The position numbers and the translations under genes were made by a program. Below the pieces are notes generated by a model. The model was not told the DNA's origin, did not search any database, and was given only the letters and a program-made list of their open reading frames with translations. From MGBC163016 sp964518575 (GTDB lineage Bacteria; Actinomycetota; Coriobacteriia; Coriobacteriales; Eggerthellaceae): a DNA stretch of 64,000 nucleotides. Each line of letters begins with the position of its first letter. The stretch's first letter is position 1. The stretch is taken from NCBI GenBank assembly GCA_964518575.1, contig CAZFGW010000001.1, positions 124,001 through 188,000 on the forward strand, read 5' to 3'. Shown piece by piece: positions 18,016 to 26,699 of this stretch.

Positions 18016-18050
18016 TTGGGCATAGATGTAGGGACGAGATGTATCGCGGG
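18016..18050 (+). repeat. Convergent-junction palindromic repeat, copy D (short end)
   Basis: TTGGGCATAGATGTAGGGAC then a decayed core (CGAGATGTATCGCG). Only the left end of the element is recognisable. It lies about 45 bases after the tRNA-Leu 3' end. Up to 18190 nothing else was recognised. Confidence 0.6.
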
Positions 18051-18189
18051 CCAGAACACTCATCATTTCTGTTGCCGTCATCACATTTCCTCCACGTTCA
18101 AGATACTGTGCTTTCCACGCATAAACGCGCCGACAAAACCGCAACACCTTGTGAACATTCCCTCTAAAACCCCTTCTGAACTTTGAAGA

Positions 18190-18432
18190 AACCGTGAAGG
18201 GCGTGCGGGGGAATCGTGTAAAGACCCCCGAAATCCTTGTTGAAGACGTTCTCAAACCGTAGCCTAGGGAAACTCCGAAAAGGGTCGGGCGTGGTCATGC
18301 GCGCGAAAATCCGCCTGCGCAGGCGCTCGTGCTGCCTTCACGAGCCCCAACCCGAAAGCACGATCGATTCGATACCGTGCGTACGCTGTCTGCAAGGCAA
18401 TGCGGTATGCAGACCTGTTCTAAGGATGTTGT
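18190..18432 (+). promoter_or_regulatory. Structured 5' leader of the NlpC/P60 gene, candidate riboswitch
   Basis: About 240 non-coding bases directly upstream of a cell-wall hydrolase gene with several strong hairpins: GGGGG/CCCCC near 18210-18230, the perfect palindrome CGCCTGCGCAGGCG at 18312-18325, GCTCGTG/CACGAGC (18325-18331 with 18339-18345), GCACG/CGTGC near 18357-18383 and GTCTGCA/TGCAGAC just before the gene. In Actinobacteria, NlpC/P60 genes often sit behind c-di-AMP (ydaO/yuaA) riboswitches. A CCCAACCCGAAAGC block weakly recalls that class, but I could not match its conserved core, so the class is open. Confidence 0.4.
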
Positions 18433-19170
18433 TTGAAGTCAAGAACGCTTGACCACACGACCGCCTGCGATGCATCGATGGCGGAAACGAAAACGCGTGC
18501 ATATCCGGGCTCAAAACGGCTTATCGCAGCGTCTCTTTCACTCGCGCTCAGCTTGGGCGCGATCGCTTCGGGAGAGCTTTCAAATCTCACCCGTCACGCC
18601 GAGAATCTTGGCGAATTCTTTGTAAGCACCGCATGGGCCGACACGCCCAATGCCTCCCACGAGTCCACTATACCAGCGAACAACTCGTCGTTTGGCGATG
18701 TCGCACGCCTTGCGACACTTATCGATGATGGCGAAGCGCCGAGTGGCATCACGACCGCATCATCTTCCTCGCTTTCAACCAAGCGCACCGAAAAGGCAGC
18801 TGCACAAGCGCGCGAAGAGGGATTGCAGAACCTCATCGCCCTTGCCATGGATCTTGCTGGAACGCCCTATCGCTATGGCGGAACGACGCCGCGCGGATTC
18901 GATTGTTCCGGTTTCACGATGTATTGTTTCCAAAATGCGCTCGGCGTTGAATTGCCGCGTTCAGCAGCAGCGCAGTCCGGTTTGGGAGAGTCGATCCCGC
19001 TTTCGGAAGCGCAGCCGGGGGATCTCGTGTTCTGGGGTTCACGCTATGGCGTGTATCACGTGGGGATCAGCCTGGGTGACGGGCAATATATCCATGCCGC
19101 AGCCAGCGGCAGCGTGCGCGTTGAGAGCACGGCGGTGTATGCCCCGTCATTCGCAAAACGCATTTTTTAA
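18433..19170 (+). CDS. Secreted NlpC/P60 peptidoglycan hydrolase
   Basis: Cysteine peptidase that cleaves peptide cross-bridges of the wall. A signal-peptide-like N-terminus (hydrophobic run about 29-46) is followed by a Ser/Thr-rich linker and an NlpC/P60 domain from ~130 to 245. Catalytic Cys158 (FDCSGF), His209 (YHVGIS) and the third polar residue His221 (YIHAA) are present. A TTG at 18433 with AAGGAT upstream is the likelier start; ATG 18478 is an alternative that keeps the hydrophobic run. The short linker without LysM or SH3 repeats leaves wall targeting unclear. Confidence 0.88.
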   Translation: MKSRTLDHTTACDASMAETKTRAYPGSKRLIAASLSLALSLGAIASGELSNLTRHAENLGEFFVSTAWADTPNASHESTIPANNSSFGDVARLATLIDDGEAPSGITTASSSSLSTKRTEKAAAQAREEGLQNLIALAMDLAGTPYRYGGTTPRGFDCSGFTMYCFQNALGVELPRSAAAQSGLGESIPLSEAQPGDLVFWGSRYGVYHVGISLGDGQYIHAAASGSVRVESTAVYAPSFAKRIF

Positions 19171-19250
19171 TACATCCGGTAGGGGTTTAGGCATAGACGT
19201 ATAACGGCGAACCATTTGTAATGAGGAATAAACCGATTCCAAAAAATGCA

Positions 19251-19414
19251 TGGGTATAGATGTAGGGACGAGATTTATCTCGTCCGCAATGATGCGTTGT
19301 TGGAGTTGTTGCGGTTTTCGGGATCACCGTTGGCGTAACGCATGCGCCAAATGTTTCATCATTGGGGTCGTAACATGGGCGGGCGAGATGAATCTCGCGC
19401 TCGCGTCCACCTGG
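19251..19414 (+). repeat. Convergent-junction palindromic repeat, copy B (full length)
   Basis: The most complete copy, about 164 bases. It starts TGGGTATAGATGTAGGGAC, has a left palindrome ACGAGAT-TT-ATCTCGT at 19268-19283 and a right palindrome GCGAGAT-GA-ATCTCGC at 19383-19398, and ends GCTCGCGTCCACCTGG. A degenerate extra terminus (AGGGGTTTAGGCATAGACGTA) lies at 19181-19201. It fills the convergent gap between the NlpC gene and the next minus-strand gene. Confidence 0.8.
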
Positions 19415-19445
19415 ACCATTATTCCAACCGGAAACGGTTGTCTGA

Positions 19446-19946
19446 TTAACCCATCACCTTTTGCAAAATGGAATTGAGCTGCGCCTTGTCCTGAAAATCG
19501 AGCAGATCGGTGGGGCTGGCGAACTTGACGACCTCGCCTTCCCACACTTCGCCTTCACGCGCGAACCGTGACGAACGAACAACGCAGATGAACCGCGTGC
19601 GCACATCGGACTTGATATCCTTTTTCCGCATGCCGTATTCGAGATCGGTCAGCACCTTCTGTAGTGCGACCACATAGGACGTATCAGCGTCGATCTCGGT
19701 CAAACCGGATTCGATATTGTAAAGATAATCAGGGGAAATGAAGGTGGTTCGCACGGCTTCCTTCCTGCGCTTCTCCGCGATAGCGACCGCAACGCACACG
19801 ATCAGCACGAGCACCCACCACACGATCGTAAGCACAAGATCAGTGGGATTGGTAGCAATATCAAACCCGACATAGAACCAAATGCCTATATACGCAAGCG
19901 CGGCGCATGCGATGATAGCTACTATAATCCAGCCACTCCTGCGCAT
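19446..19946 (-). CDS. Two-span membrane protein of unknown function
   Basis: A 166-residue protein. Residues 5-27 and 38-57 are hydrophobic and form two membrane segments with a short loop; the C-terminal ~105 residues start with basic KRRKEAVR, so they probably face the cytosol. That domain (SPDYLYNIESGLTEIDADTSY, FASPTDLLDFQDKAQL) resembles nothing I can name. The next minus-strand gene upstream stops 160 bases away, so a joint transcript is possible but unproven. Confidence 0.7.
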   Translation of the reverse strand: MRRSGWIIVAIIACAALAYIGIWFYVGFDIATNPTDLVLTIVWWVLVLIVCVAVAIAEKRRKEAVRTTFISPDYLYNIESGLTEIDADTSYVVALQKVLTDLEYGMRKKDIKSDVRTRFICVVRSSRFAREGEVWEGEVVKFASPTDLLDFQDKAQLNSILQKVMG

Positions 19947-20106
19947 TATTCCCCCACTATCATGCTTGAGCGAAAGCGGCGTTTCAAACCAACCATTCCG
20001 CTCCTCATATGTGGCTTCCAGAATACCACGGAACTACCCTTTAAAGCGGGCACGATCGCACAGAATCAGCCTCGACGGTCACTGCCGCACCCGTTTTCAG
20101 CGCCCC

Positions 20107-21204
20107 CTAAAGCGATGTTGCGGGGAATGCATACACCTGCCCCGCGCCATAAAGCTTACCGAACAGGTACTTCGAAGATGCGGATTCCTCGGCGATGTAG
20201 ATATCGCCCGCGTGGTACTCAATACCCTCTGACATCGGCGGCAACGTCACATCGTTGATCAAGCCGTTGGAGTCGAGGTAATACAGCGGCACTTGCCTCT
20301 CATCCGCAAGGAAGGTCTGGTCGGCTTTCTTGATGGCACTCATGCGATAGATCAGCAGATGGGAAAGATCAGGACCGTATGATTGCGAAAGCACGATCTT
20401 GTTGTCCGGCGTGACTGCGATGCCTTGGATACGCTCGGGGATAGAGAAGACGAACGACGCGCGGCTCTCAAACCCATAAAGACCGTATTCGCTCGGCTCA
20501 TACGCATAGACGACCGCAGGATTCTCGCTGCCGTCAGGTGTGGTCTTCCGATGCGCAATCGGCGTCTCATAGTTACCTTCGCGATAGAAATTGCCCACAT
20601 AGAGCACGCCGTTTTGAATGTTCATGAACGCCGGCGCGAAGTCGACATCCACGATGGCGCGGGCAAGGATGTAGTCGCCATCCTCCGCGTTCGTGATCTT
20701 GTCCAAATCGTAGACGAGGTAGCCCTGCTTATCCGTCACGAAAACGAACTGGGAGTTCGATGTAATACCCGATCCATGACCGCGATATACGTTGCCATTG
20801 GGGTAGTTGATGTAGACCTTGCTGATCGACCCGTCCTTTGCACGGCGATAGATCGGCGAAGCACCGTCATCATCGACATACCCGCTGAAAAGCCACTCTT
20901 CGGTAGCTTCGACATAATCAAGGTCTTGGGGAATGAAACCCTCATCCAGACCTGGCATCTCAAATGCCGGCTTCGCTGCAGCGTAGAAATTCGAGCAGGA
21001 CACGCGCACGTAAGCATTGATGCCGATGAGCACCGCTGCAATAAGCGCAACAATGATCCCGAGCACGATCAGGATGACCTTTTTCGCCGAGATCTTCTTC
21101 GCGCGCCTTGGTCGAGGTTTCTTCGCTTCGGCTCGAGGGGCTTCTTCCTGAACGGGCTGCGTATCCTCGTTTTGCTTGAGCGTATCCTTCGCTTCTTCTG
21201 ACAT
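20107..21204 (-). CDS. Membrane-anchored extracellular beta-propeller-like protein
   Basis: A 365-residue protein of unknown function. A basic, proline-rich cytosolic head (residues 1-42) is followed by one membrane segment (about 43-67). The outer domain has repeated beta segments with short turns (EEWLFSGYV, QFVFVTDKQGYLVYDLD, GVLYVGNFY, GIAVTPDNKIVLSQS), which suggest a propeller or a quinoprotein-like fold. No catalytic motif was recognised. GGGAAGG precedes the ATG. It is divergent from the corA gene, with 294 bases between in which no gene was seen. Confidence 0.75.
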   Translation of the reverse strand: MSEEAKDTLKQNEDTQPVQEEAPRAEAKKPRPRRAKKISAKKVILIVLGIIVALIAAVLIGINAYVRVSCSNFYAAAKPAFEMPGLDEGFIPQDLDYVEATEEWLFSGYVDDDGASPIYRRAKDGSISKVYINYPNGNVYRGHGSGITSNSQFVFVTDKQGYLVYDLDKITNAEDGDYILARAIVDVDFAPAFMNIQNGVLYVGNFYREGNYETPIAHRKTTPDGSENPAVVYAYEPSEYGLYGFESRASFVFSIPERIQGIAVTPDNKIVLSQSYGPDLSHLLIYRMSAIKKADQTFLADERQVPLYYLDSNGLINDVTLPPMSEGIEYHAGDIYIAEESASSKYLFGKLYGAGQVYAFPATSL

Positions 21205-21498
21205 TCGAGAACCTTCCCTATGTCACGTTCGATCGCACTTCCCGCCGAAGAGGGTGGGCGTATTGTGCCGATTCCACGCATTATCTGTATCTTCCTATAT
21301 GTTACCCCATGGCACAAACTTCCTCTGTATCAAATAGGCATGCTTCCCAATCGAAAAAATCCTTTCAATCAACTGTTGATTCACAGTTGTCCGCACAAAA
21401 CGAAACGCGCGCGCCTCAGAGATACAATCAAGCCAATCAGGCTATCCGGGACGATGTACCGAGGTAGCACCAGGGGAAACGGAACAGCAAGGGTCGCA

Positions 21499-22455
21499 AT
21501 GTCAACGCTCTATGTCATAAAACCGATCAACGAAGACGGGAAAACGCGCACAACCTCCAGCTTGGTGCAGATTGAGGAGTCGAAAATCAGCTCATGCGCA
21601 TACCCGCTCGTCGGCGTCATGACCACAGAGGAATTCGAGAAACTCGACATCGACCAGAACGCTATGCATGAATCTCTCGTCTCCGTAACGCAATCGGAGA
21701 ACAACTACGTCGACATCTACCCAGACTACATCGTCGGATCGTTCTCCATTCCGAACAAGCAATGCTTCGCGAGCGAACCGAACACCTTCGCCTTCTATGT
21801 CGATAAGAAGCGCCTCATCTTTGTGGATGATGACAATTCCACGAACGACATCCTGCAGCAGCTCGTGGCGGGCGGCATCATGAACGAGCCTTCGACTATC
21901 CACTGTTTGTATCTCTTCTTCAAGGAACTGCTCATCGATGATTTGCAATATTTGAGCCGCGTAGAGGATCAAATGGAGGATCTGGAGGAGTACATCTTGT
22001 CGAAAAAGATCGACATCAAAACGACGACGCTCATGAAATATCGGCGCGAAACCATGCGCTACAGCGCCTATTACCAGCAGATGGCCACGATGGCGTCGGT
22101 GCTTTCCGACAACGAGAACTCTATCATGACGCGCACGGAGGCGCACTCCTTCGACCATATCGAAAACCTTGCCGACCGCTTGACCTCCCGGGCGGAAACG
22201 CTCAAGGAATACAGTCTGCAGCTCCATGACCTCCATCAAACGCAGATCGATATCTCCCAGAATTCCATCATGCAGATTCTCACCATCGTGACGGTGCTTT
22301 TCGCCCCGCTCACGCTTGTCACGGGCTGGTTCGGCATGAACCTCGTCTTCATTCCCGGGGTCGATCTCACGTGGACCTGGCTCATCCTCATCGCCATCGC
22401 ACTCGTGAGCACCGTCGCGCTTCTCATCTGGTTCCATAAACGGAAATGGCTGTAA
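21499..22455 (+). CDS. corA: CorA-family divalent metal ion transporter
   Basis: Inner-membrane Mg2+ (possibly Co2+ or Ni2+) channel. The 318-residue protein has a long helical cytosolic part, the pore signature GWFGMN at the end of the first membrane helix and a second helix near the C-terminus ending in KRKWL, as in the family. The start was placed at ATG 21499 (MSTLYVIKPINE) with AAGGG upstream, giving the usual length; in-frame codons further upstream are not family-like. The helD start follows 48 bases after the stop. Confidence 0.9.
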   Translation: MSTLYVIKPINEDGKTRTTSSLVQIEESKISSCAYPLVGVMTTEEFEKLDIDQNAMHESLVSVTQSENNYVDIYPDYIVGSFSIPNKQCFASEPNTFAFYVDKKRLIFVDDDNSTNDILQQLVAGGIMNEPSTIHCLYLFFKELLIDDLQYLSRVEDQMEDLEEYILSKKIDIKTTTLMKYRRETMRYSAYYQQMATMASVLSDNENSIMTRTEAHSFDHIENLADRLTSRAETLKEYSLQLHDLHQTQIDISQNSIMQILTIVTVLFAPLTLVTGWFGMNLVFIPGVDLTWTWLILIAIALVSTVALLIWFHKRKWL

Positions 22456-22502
22456 CATATAACGGCTCACAAACGACGTGCGTACCAGAGGAAGATAGTT
22501 GC

Positions 22503-24626
22503 ATGGATGACATGGTTCACAAAGACGAGACGTTCGCTTCAGAACAGGAGCATCTGAGCGCTGTCTATGCGAAACTTAAGGAGCTTGCGCGTGATACCGT
22601 GCGCGCCTTGGAGGAATCTGCCGCGCAGGCAGAAGCGGACAAGCAGGCAATGGCGGAGGAAATCTCAGTCAATCTGGACACGTTCGATGACGCGCTGGAA
22701 ACCTTCGCAGACCTCAACGCGGTGAACACGATCGTTGCGGCATACAACCTTTCGCACGACCTCAATGCGCAGAAGCTCACGAACCTATCGCTGCTCATGC
22801 GCCAACCCTATTTCGCGAAAATTGTCCTCGGTTTTCAGGACGGCGCGGAACCAAAGGAGCTCTACCTCGGTGCGGCAGGCATGTCTGATGAGAATTACAA
22901 ACGGCTCATCGTTGACTGGCGCTCCCCCGTTGCCGAGGTGTATTACAACCAGGCGAACGGTCCGACCACCTACGTTGCCGACGGGCGCACCATCCACACC
23001 GATCTTCTGCTGCGCCGCCAATTCGATATCGACAAAGATCAGCTGATCGCCTATTTCGACACCACCGTTGCCATCCAGGATCCTCTCTTGCTGAAAGCGC
23101 TTGCGGCGGGAAGAACGTCTGAGATGAAGGCGATCACGTCCACCATCCAGAAGGAACAGAACACCGTCATTAGGCATGCAGACGTTCCGGTGCTGCTCGT
23201 GAACGGGATTGCCGGCAGCGGCAAAAGCTCGGTCATGATGCAGCGCATCGCCTACCTGCTCTATCACAAACGCGATGCGCTCGAGCCGGAGCATATCGTG
23301 CTCATCACACCCAACGAGCTGTTTGGGCAATACATCTCAGGCGTGCTTCCCGAAATGGGTGAGCAGAATCCGCAGACCTACCCGTTTCGCCAATTCCTTG
23401 AGCAGCTGCTTCCGCCTGGACGTGGTGTGGGCGATGCGAAAACCTCTCTTGAGAGTTTCCAGCGCATTGATGAGGCGCTCGCTGGCTTCTCCTTCGAGCC
23501 GAGAGACTTCAAAGCCATTGCGGCGGCGGGCGAGACACTTGTGTCGCTCAAGCAGATCAACCGACTCGCGCAGAAATACCGTCATCTGAGCTCAAGCACC
23601 CATGCTGTAACGCTCATGCGCGAAGAGCTTGTAAAGAAACTCTCGGCGCGGTTGGCGCAAATCGCAACGAGTGAGAAAACCTTGGACGAGCTTGAGGATA
23701 TGACACCCGATGAACAGACAGCGCTTTTCGGAGCTCCCCTTGCCGCCCTACCCAGCGATGAGGTCACTCGCCTTGCGCGTTCGTTCATCGAACAGCGCTT
23801 CGAGGAATGCCGCAAGCAGATCGAAGAGGACGGGTGGATCGACATCGACGCGCTCGGACGGAGGCTGCTCAAGCGCAACGGACTTTCATCACTCGAATGG
23901 ACCTACCTCAAGATGAGCATCACGGGGCTGTCCGATCCCTCGATTGCGTATGTGATGATCGACGAGGTACAGGACCGCAGCTTGGCGGAGCTCACCATTG
24001 CGGCGAAGTATTTCCGGAATGCCCATTTCATGCTGCTCGGCGATCCCAATCAAGCTATCGCCGAGAACTGCGTAGCTTTCTCGGATATCAAACGCCTTTT
24101 CGCGAACCTCATCGGGGGCGTCAGTGAGTGTCGGCTTACCACGAGCTATCGCTCGTCAACGCAGATCACACACCTGTTCGCCGCGCTCGCACGAACCGAT
24201 GATGATTTCGAGATCGAATCCGTGCGCCCCTCCAAGCACGATCCCGTGTTCATTGAGCTTGATGATGCTAACACCTATATCACGGAGTTGAAGGCGCGCA
24301 TCCATGCGCTCGCATCGTCCGATGAGCTGGCAGCAATCATCGTGCCCTGGAAGCAGGACGCCAAGCATCTTGCCAAAGCGCTCGGCGAAGATGCGCCCAT
24401 CCTCTTGGATGCCACCGACCACCTGCCCGAAAAGGGCGTGGTGATCATACCCCTGACCTTGGCGAAGGGACTCGAGTTCGATACCGTCATCATCGCGGAT
24501 GCGTCAAGAAGGGTTTATCCCGAAAACGACGCGGCGCGGCGACGGTTGTATACGGCGATATCGCGCGCCACGGAGGATTTGATCGTGTTGTCGCGTGGAC
24601 CGTTGAGCGAGTGGTTGCCCCGGTAA
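22503..24626 (+). CDS. helD: HelD-like UvrD-family ATPase (RNA polymerase recycling factor)
   Basis: A superfamily 1 ATPase that in Gram-positive bacteria removes or recycles stalled RNA polymerase. The 707-residue protein has an N-terminal coiled-coil arm (~12-75), the family signature VDWRSPVAEVYY at 138-148, Walker A GIAGSGKSS at 235-243, and later MIDEVQD (motif II), TTSYRSS, and LAKGLEFDTVII near the C-terminus. ATG 22503 with GAGGAAGA upstream was preferred over an ATG at 22446 overlapping corA. Length and motif order fit the actinobacterial class. Confidence 0.9.
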   Translation: MDDMVHKDETFASEQEHLSAVYAKLKELARDTVRALEESAAQAEADKQAMAEEISVNLDTFDDALETFADLNAVNTIVAAYNLSHDLNAQKLTNLSLLMRQPYFAKIVLGFQDGAEPKELYLGAAGMSDENYKRLIVDWRSPVAEVYYNQANGPTTYVADGRTIHTDLLLRRQFDIDKDQLIAYFDTTVAIQDPLLLKALAAGRTSEMKAITSTIQKEQNTVIRHADVPVLLVNGIAGSGKSSVMMQRIAYLLYHKRDALEPEHIVLITPNELFGQYISGVLPEMGEQNPQTYPFRQFLEQLLPPGRGVGDAKTSLESFQRIDEALAGFSFEPRDFKAIAAAGETLVSLKQINRLAQKYRHLSSSTHAVTLMREELVKKLSARLAQIATSEKTLDELEDMTPDEQTALFGAPLAALPSDEVTRLARSFIEQRFEECRKQIEEDGWIDIDALGRRLLKRNGLSSLEWTYLKMSITGLSDPSIAYVMIDEVQDRSLAELTIAAKYFRNAHFMLLGDPNQAIAENCVAFSDIKRLFANLIGGVSECRLTTSYRSSTQITHLFAALARTDDDFEIESVRPSKHDPVFIELDDANTYITELKARIHALASSDELAAIIVPWKQDAKHLAKALGEDAPILLDATDHLPEKGVVIIPLTLAKGLEFDTVIIADASRRVYPENDAARRRLYTAISRATEDLIVLSRGPLSEWLPR

Positions 24627-24632
24627 TATACC

Positions 24633-24673
24633 GCGGGCGAGATGAATCTCGCGCTCGCGTCGATCCCAATCAT
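24633..24673 (+). repeat. Convergent-junction palindromic repeat, copy F (right end only)
   Basis: GGGCGAGATGAATCTCGCGC core (palindrome 24637-24652) then TCGCGTCGATCCCAATCATT. It occupies most of the 60-base gap between helD (+) and the histidine kinase (-). Confidence 0.75.
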
Positions 24674-24686
24674 TTTTCGAATTTGA

Positions 24687-26633
24687 TTACGCGTATTCGG
24701 CAAGGACGTCGATCAACTTGTGGGTATTCAGCGGCTTGGTGATATACGCCGTCATGCCCGCTTTCTTGGAACGCTTGCGTACCTCTTCGAACGCATCGGC
24801 CGTTGCGGCGATGATCGGCATCGTCTTCACATCATCACGGGGAAGCGCGCGAATCAAACCGGTGGCGATATCACCATCCATGCGGTTCATACGCATATCC
24901 ATGATGACGACGTCGTAATACCCCTCGGGCATCGCCGTGATGCGGGCAACGGCGTCATCACCATCATTGACCGTATCGACTTCGAATCCGTATTTCCCGA
25001 GCGTCTCGTTGAATATCTCGCAGGACATCTCGTCATCGTCGGCAACGAGAATCCGTTTACCCGTGAAATCGATATCACGCGCGTGGTGCGGCTCGTCCTT
25101 AGGCGCATGCGCTGCATGCCGATCGGTATTTTGCAAGCGCAGCGGCAAGCGGATAACGAACGTCGTTCCCCGCCCCTCTTCGCTCTCAACCTCAATGGTG
25201 CCACCCATCAGATCAACGAGGCTCTTCGTAATGGTCATACCCAGTCCCGTGCCTTCGATCCGCTTCGCCATGCTATTCGACGCGCGCTCAAACGGCAGGA
25301 ACAGCTTGTCAATGAACTCGGCGGGCATACCGCAACCAGTGTCGGCAACGATGATCCGATAAAACCCGTAATCCTTCGGACCGTCATCCTGCTCCACCAT
25401 GATGACCTCGATCTTGCCGTGCTCGGGCGTGAATTTGATCGCGTTGCCGATCACGTTCACCATGATTTGGTCGAAGCGCAGCTTGTCGGTGATCACATCA
25501 TCATGGCGAATCTGCCGCATATCCAGCACAAAATCGATGGACTTCTCCCGTATCTGCTGTGAGAAAATGGTGCGCAGATTCTCGAACATGCTCGAAAGCG
25601 TACAGGGCTCTTCCGAAAACCAGATCTTGCCGCTCTCGATTCTGCTCACATCGAGGATCTCGTTCACCAGATTCAAGAGATGATTGCTGGAGATAAGGAT
25701 CTTCTCCAGGCTGTTCTTAACGCGGTCGGTGTCATTCAGGTGCTCGAGCGCGATATTCGCAAATCCCATGATCGAGTTCATAGGCGTGCGGAAATCGTGG
25801 GACATATTTGTCAAGAAGGTCGATTTCGCCTCGTTCGCATTCTTTGCGAGCTCAACGGCGTGCTCAAGGGCAACTTTTTGTTTCTCGAGCATCGTCATCG
25901 TCTCTTCGTTGCTCAGCTCAATCTGCTTGAGCAGGGAAATATCTTCAATGATGCCGAAGGCGAAGCGGTCGGCTTGCCCGATATGGGACAAGCTCAGCCG
26001 GATCCATCGACCATCCTTCAAGCATCCCTCGAAAAGCATCGTCACGCTCTTGCCTGAGCGGAAGAGTTCAAGCTGCTCCAAAAACTGATCGAAGTATTCG
26101 CCCTCGAAAATATGCGCTCCTACCTCGGCGAAGGGAAGGAAGGTGCGGTCGATCTGTACGATGTCGAGCGCAGGGTCGGTCAGCATGATGACGCCCGTCG
26201 CGCGGTCGAAATACAGAATTCCCGCCGAGACGTTCTTCATGGTGGTGTGCATCGATGCGGTCCATTTGGTGATATCTTGCAACGTGAATCCGCAGAACCC
26301 CTTGACGATCGGGAATGCCGTCACATGATGGAACGTTTTCAAAGGAGCAGAGATAGCTTCGAACTCGACCGGGGTGTTCTCCATGGCGGCCTGATTGAAG
26401 TAGTTTGCCCACTTCATATCGGAATTCTCCCATACGACATAGGGGTCGATCCCAAGCATCATATCCGGCGTCGAGTCCGTGAGCGATGCCATGGCTTGAT
26501 TCATATAGACATACGTAAATCCGATAGGACGGTGCGCCTCGTCGAATTTCATTTTGGCGACGCCGAAAGGCTGCGGGCACCGGTCGAAGATCACATGACA
26601 AAATTCGAATACTTTTTCTTCCGTATCTATCAT
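24687..26633 (-). CDS. Soluble hybrid sensor histidine kinase with PAS domains and receiver
   Basis: A 648-residue cytosolic hybrid kinase. Two PAS-like regions (about 1-120 and 130-235) lead into the kinase: H-box NMSHDFRTPMNS with phospho-accepting His279, N-box NVIGNAIKF, G-boxes DTGCGMP and GTGLGM. A receiver follows (~527-648) with phospho-acceptor Asp in VIMDMRMN (about 578) and Lys in YITKPLN. There is no membrane segment and no HPt or DNA-binding domain, so it needs a separate partner. It lies 66 bases downstream of the transglutaminase-like gene, so it may be the last member of that operon. Confidence 0.92.
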   Translation of the reverse strand: MIDTEEKVFEFCHVIFDRCPQPFGVAKMKFDEAHRPIGFTYVYMNQAMASLTDSTPDMMLGIDPYVVWENSDMKWANYFNQAAMENTPVEFEAISAPLKTFHHVTAFPIVKGFCGFTLQDITKWTASMHTTMKNVSAGILYFDRATGVIMLTDPALDIVQIDRTFLPFAEVGAHIFEGEYFDQFLEQLELFRSGKSVTMLFEGCLKDGRWIRLSLSHIGQADRFAFGIIEDISLLKQIELSNEETMTMLEKQKVALEHAVELAKNANEAKSTFLTNMSHDFRTPMNSIMGFANIALEHLNDTDRVKNSLEKILISSNHLLNLVNEILDVSRIESGKIWFSEEPCTLSSMFENLRTIFSQQIREKSIDFVLDMRQIRHDDVITDKLRFDQIMVNVIGNAIKFTPEHGKIEVIMVEQDDGPKDYGFYRIIVADTGCGMPAEFIDKLFLPFERASNSMAKRIEGTGLGMTITKSLVDLMGGTIEVESEEGRGTTFVIRLPLRLQNTDRHAAHAPKDEPHHARDIDFTGKRILVADDDEMSCEIFNETLGKYGFEVDTVNDGDDAVARITAMPEGYYDVVIMDMRMNRMDGDIATGLIRALPRDDVKTMPIIAATADAFEEVRKRSKKAGMTAYITKPLNTHKLIDVLAEYA

Positions 26634-26699
26634 GGTTCCATCTCACTCGAGGAATTCTTCGCGCCTTACTGATATATCACTATTCTAGTAATAAATACC

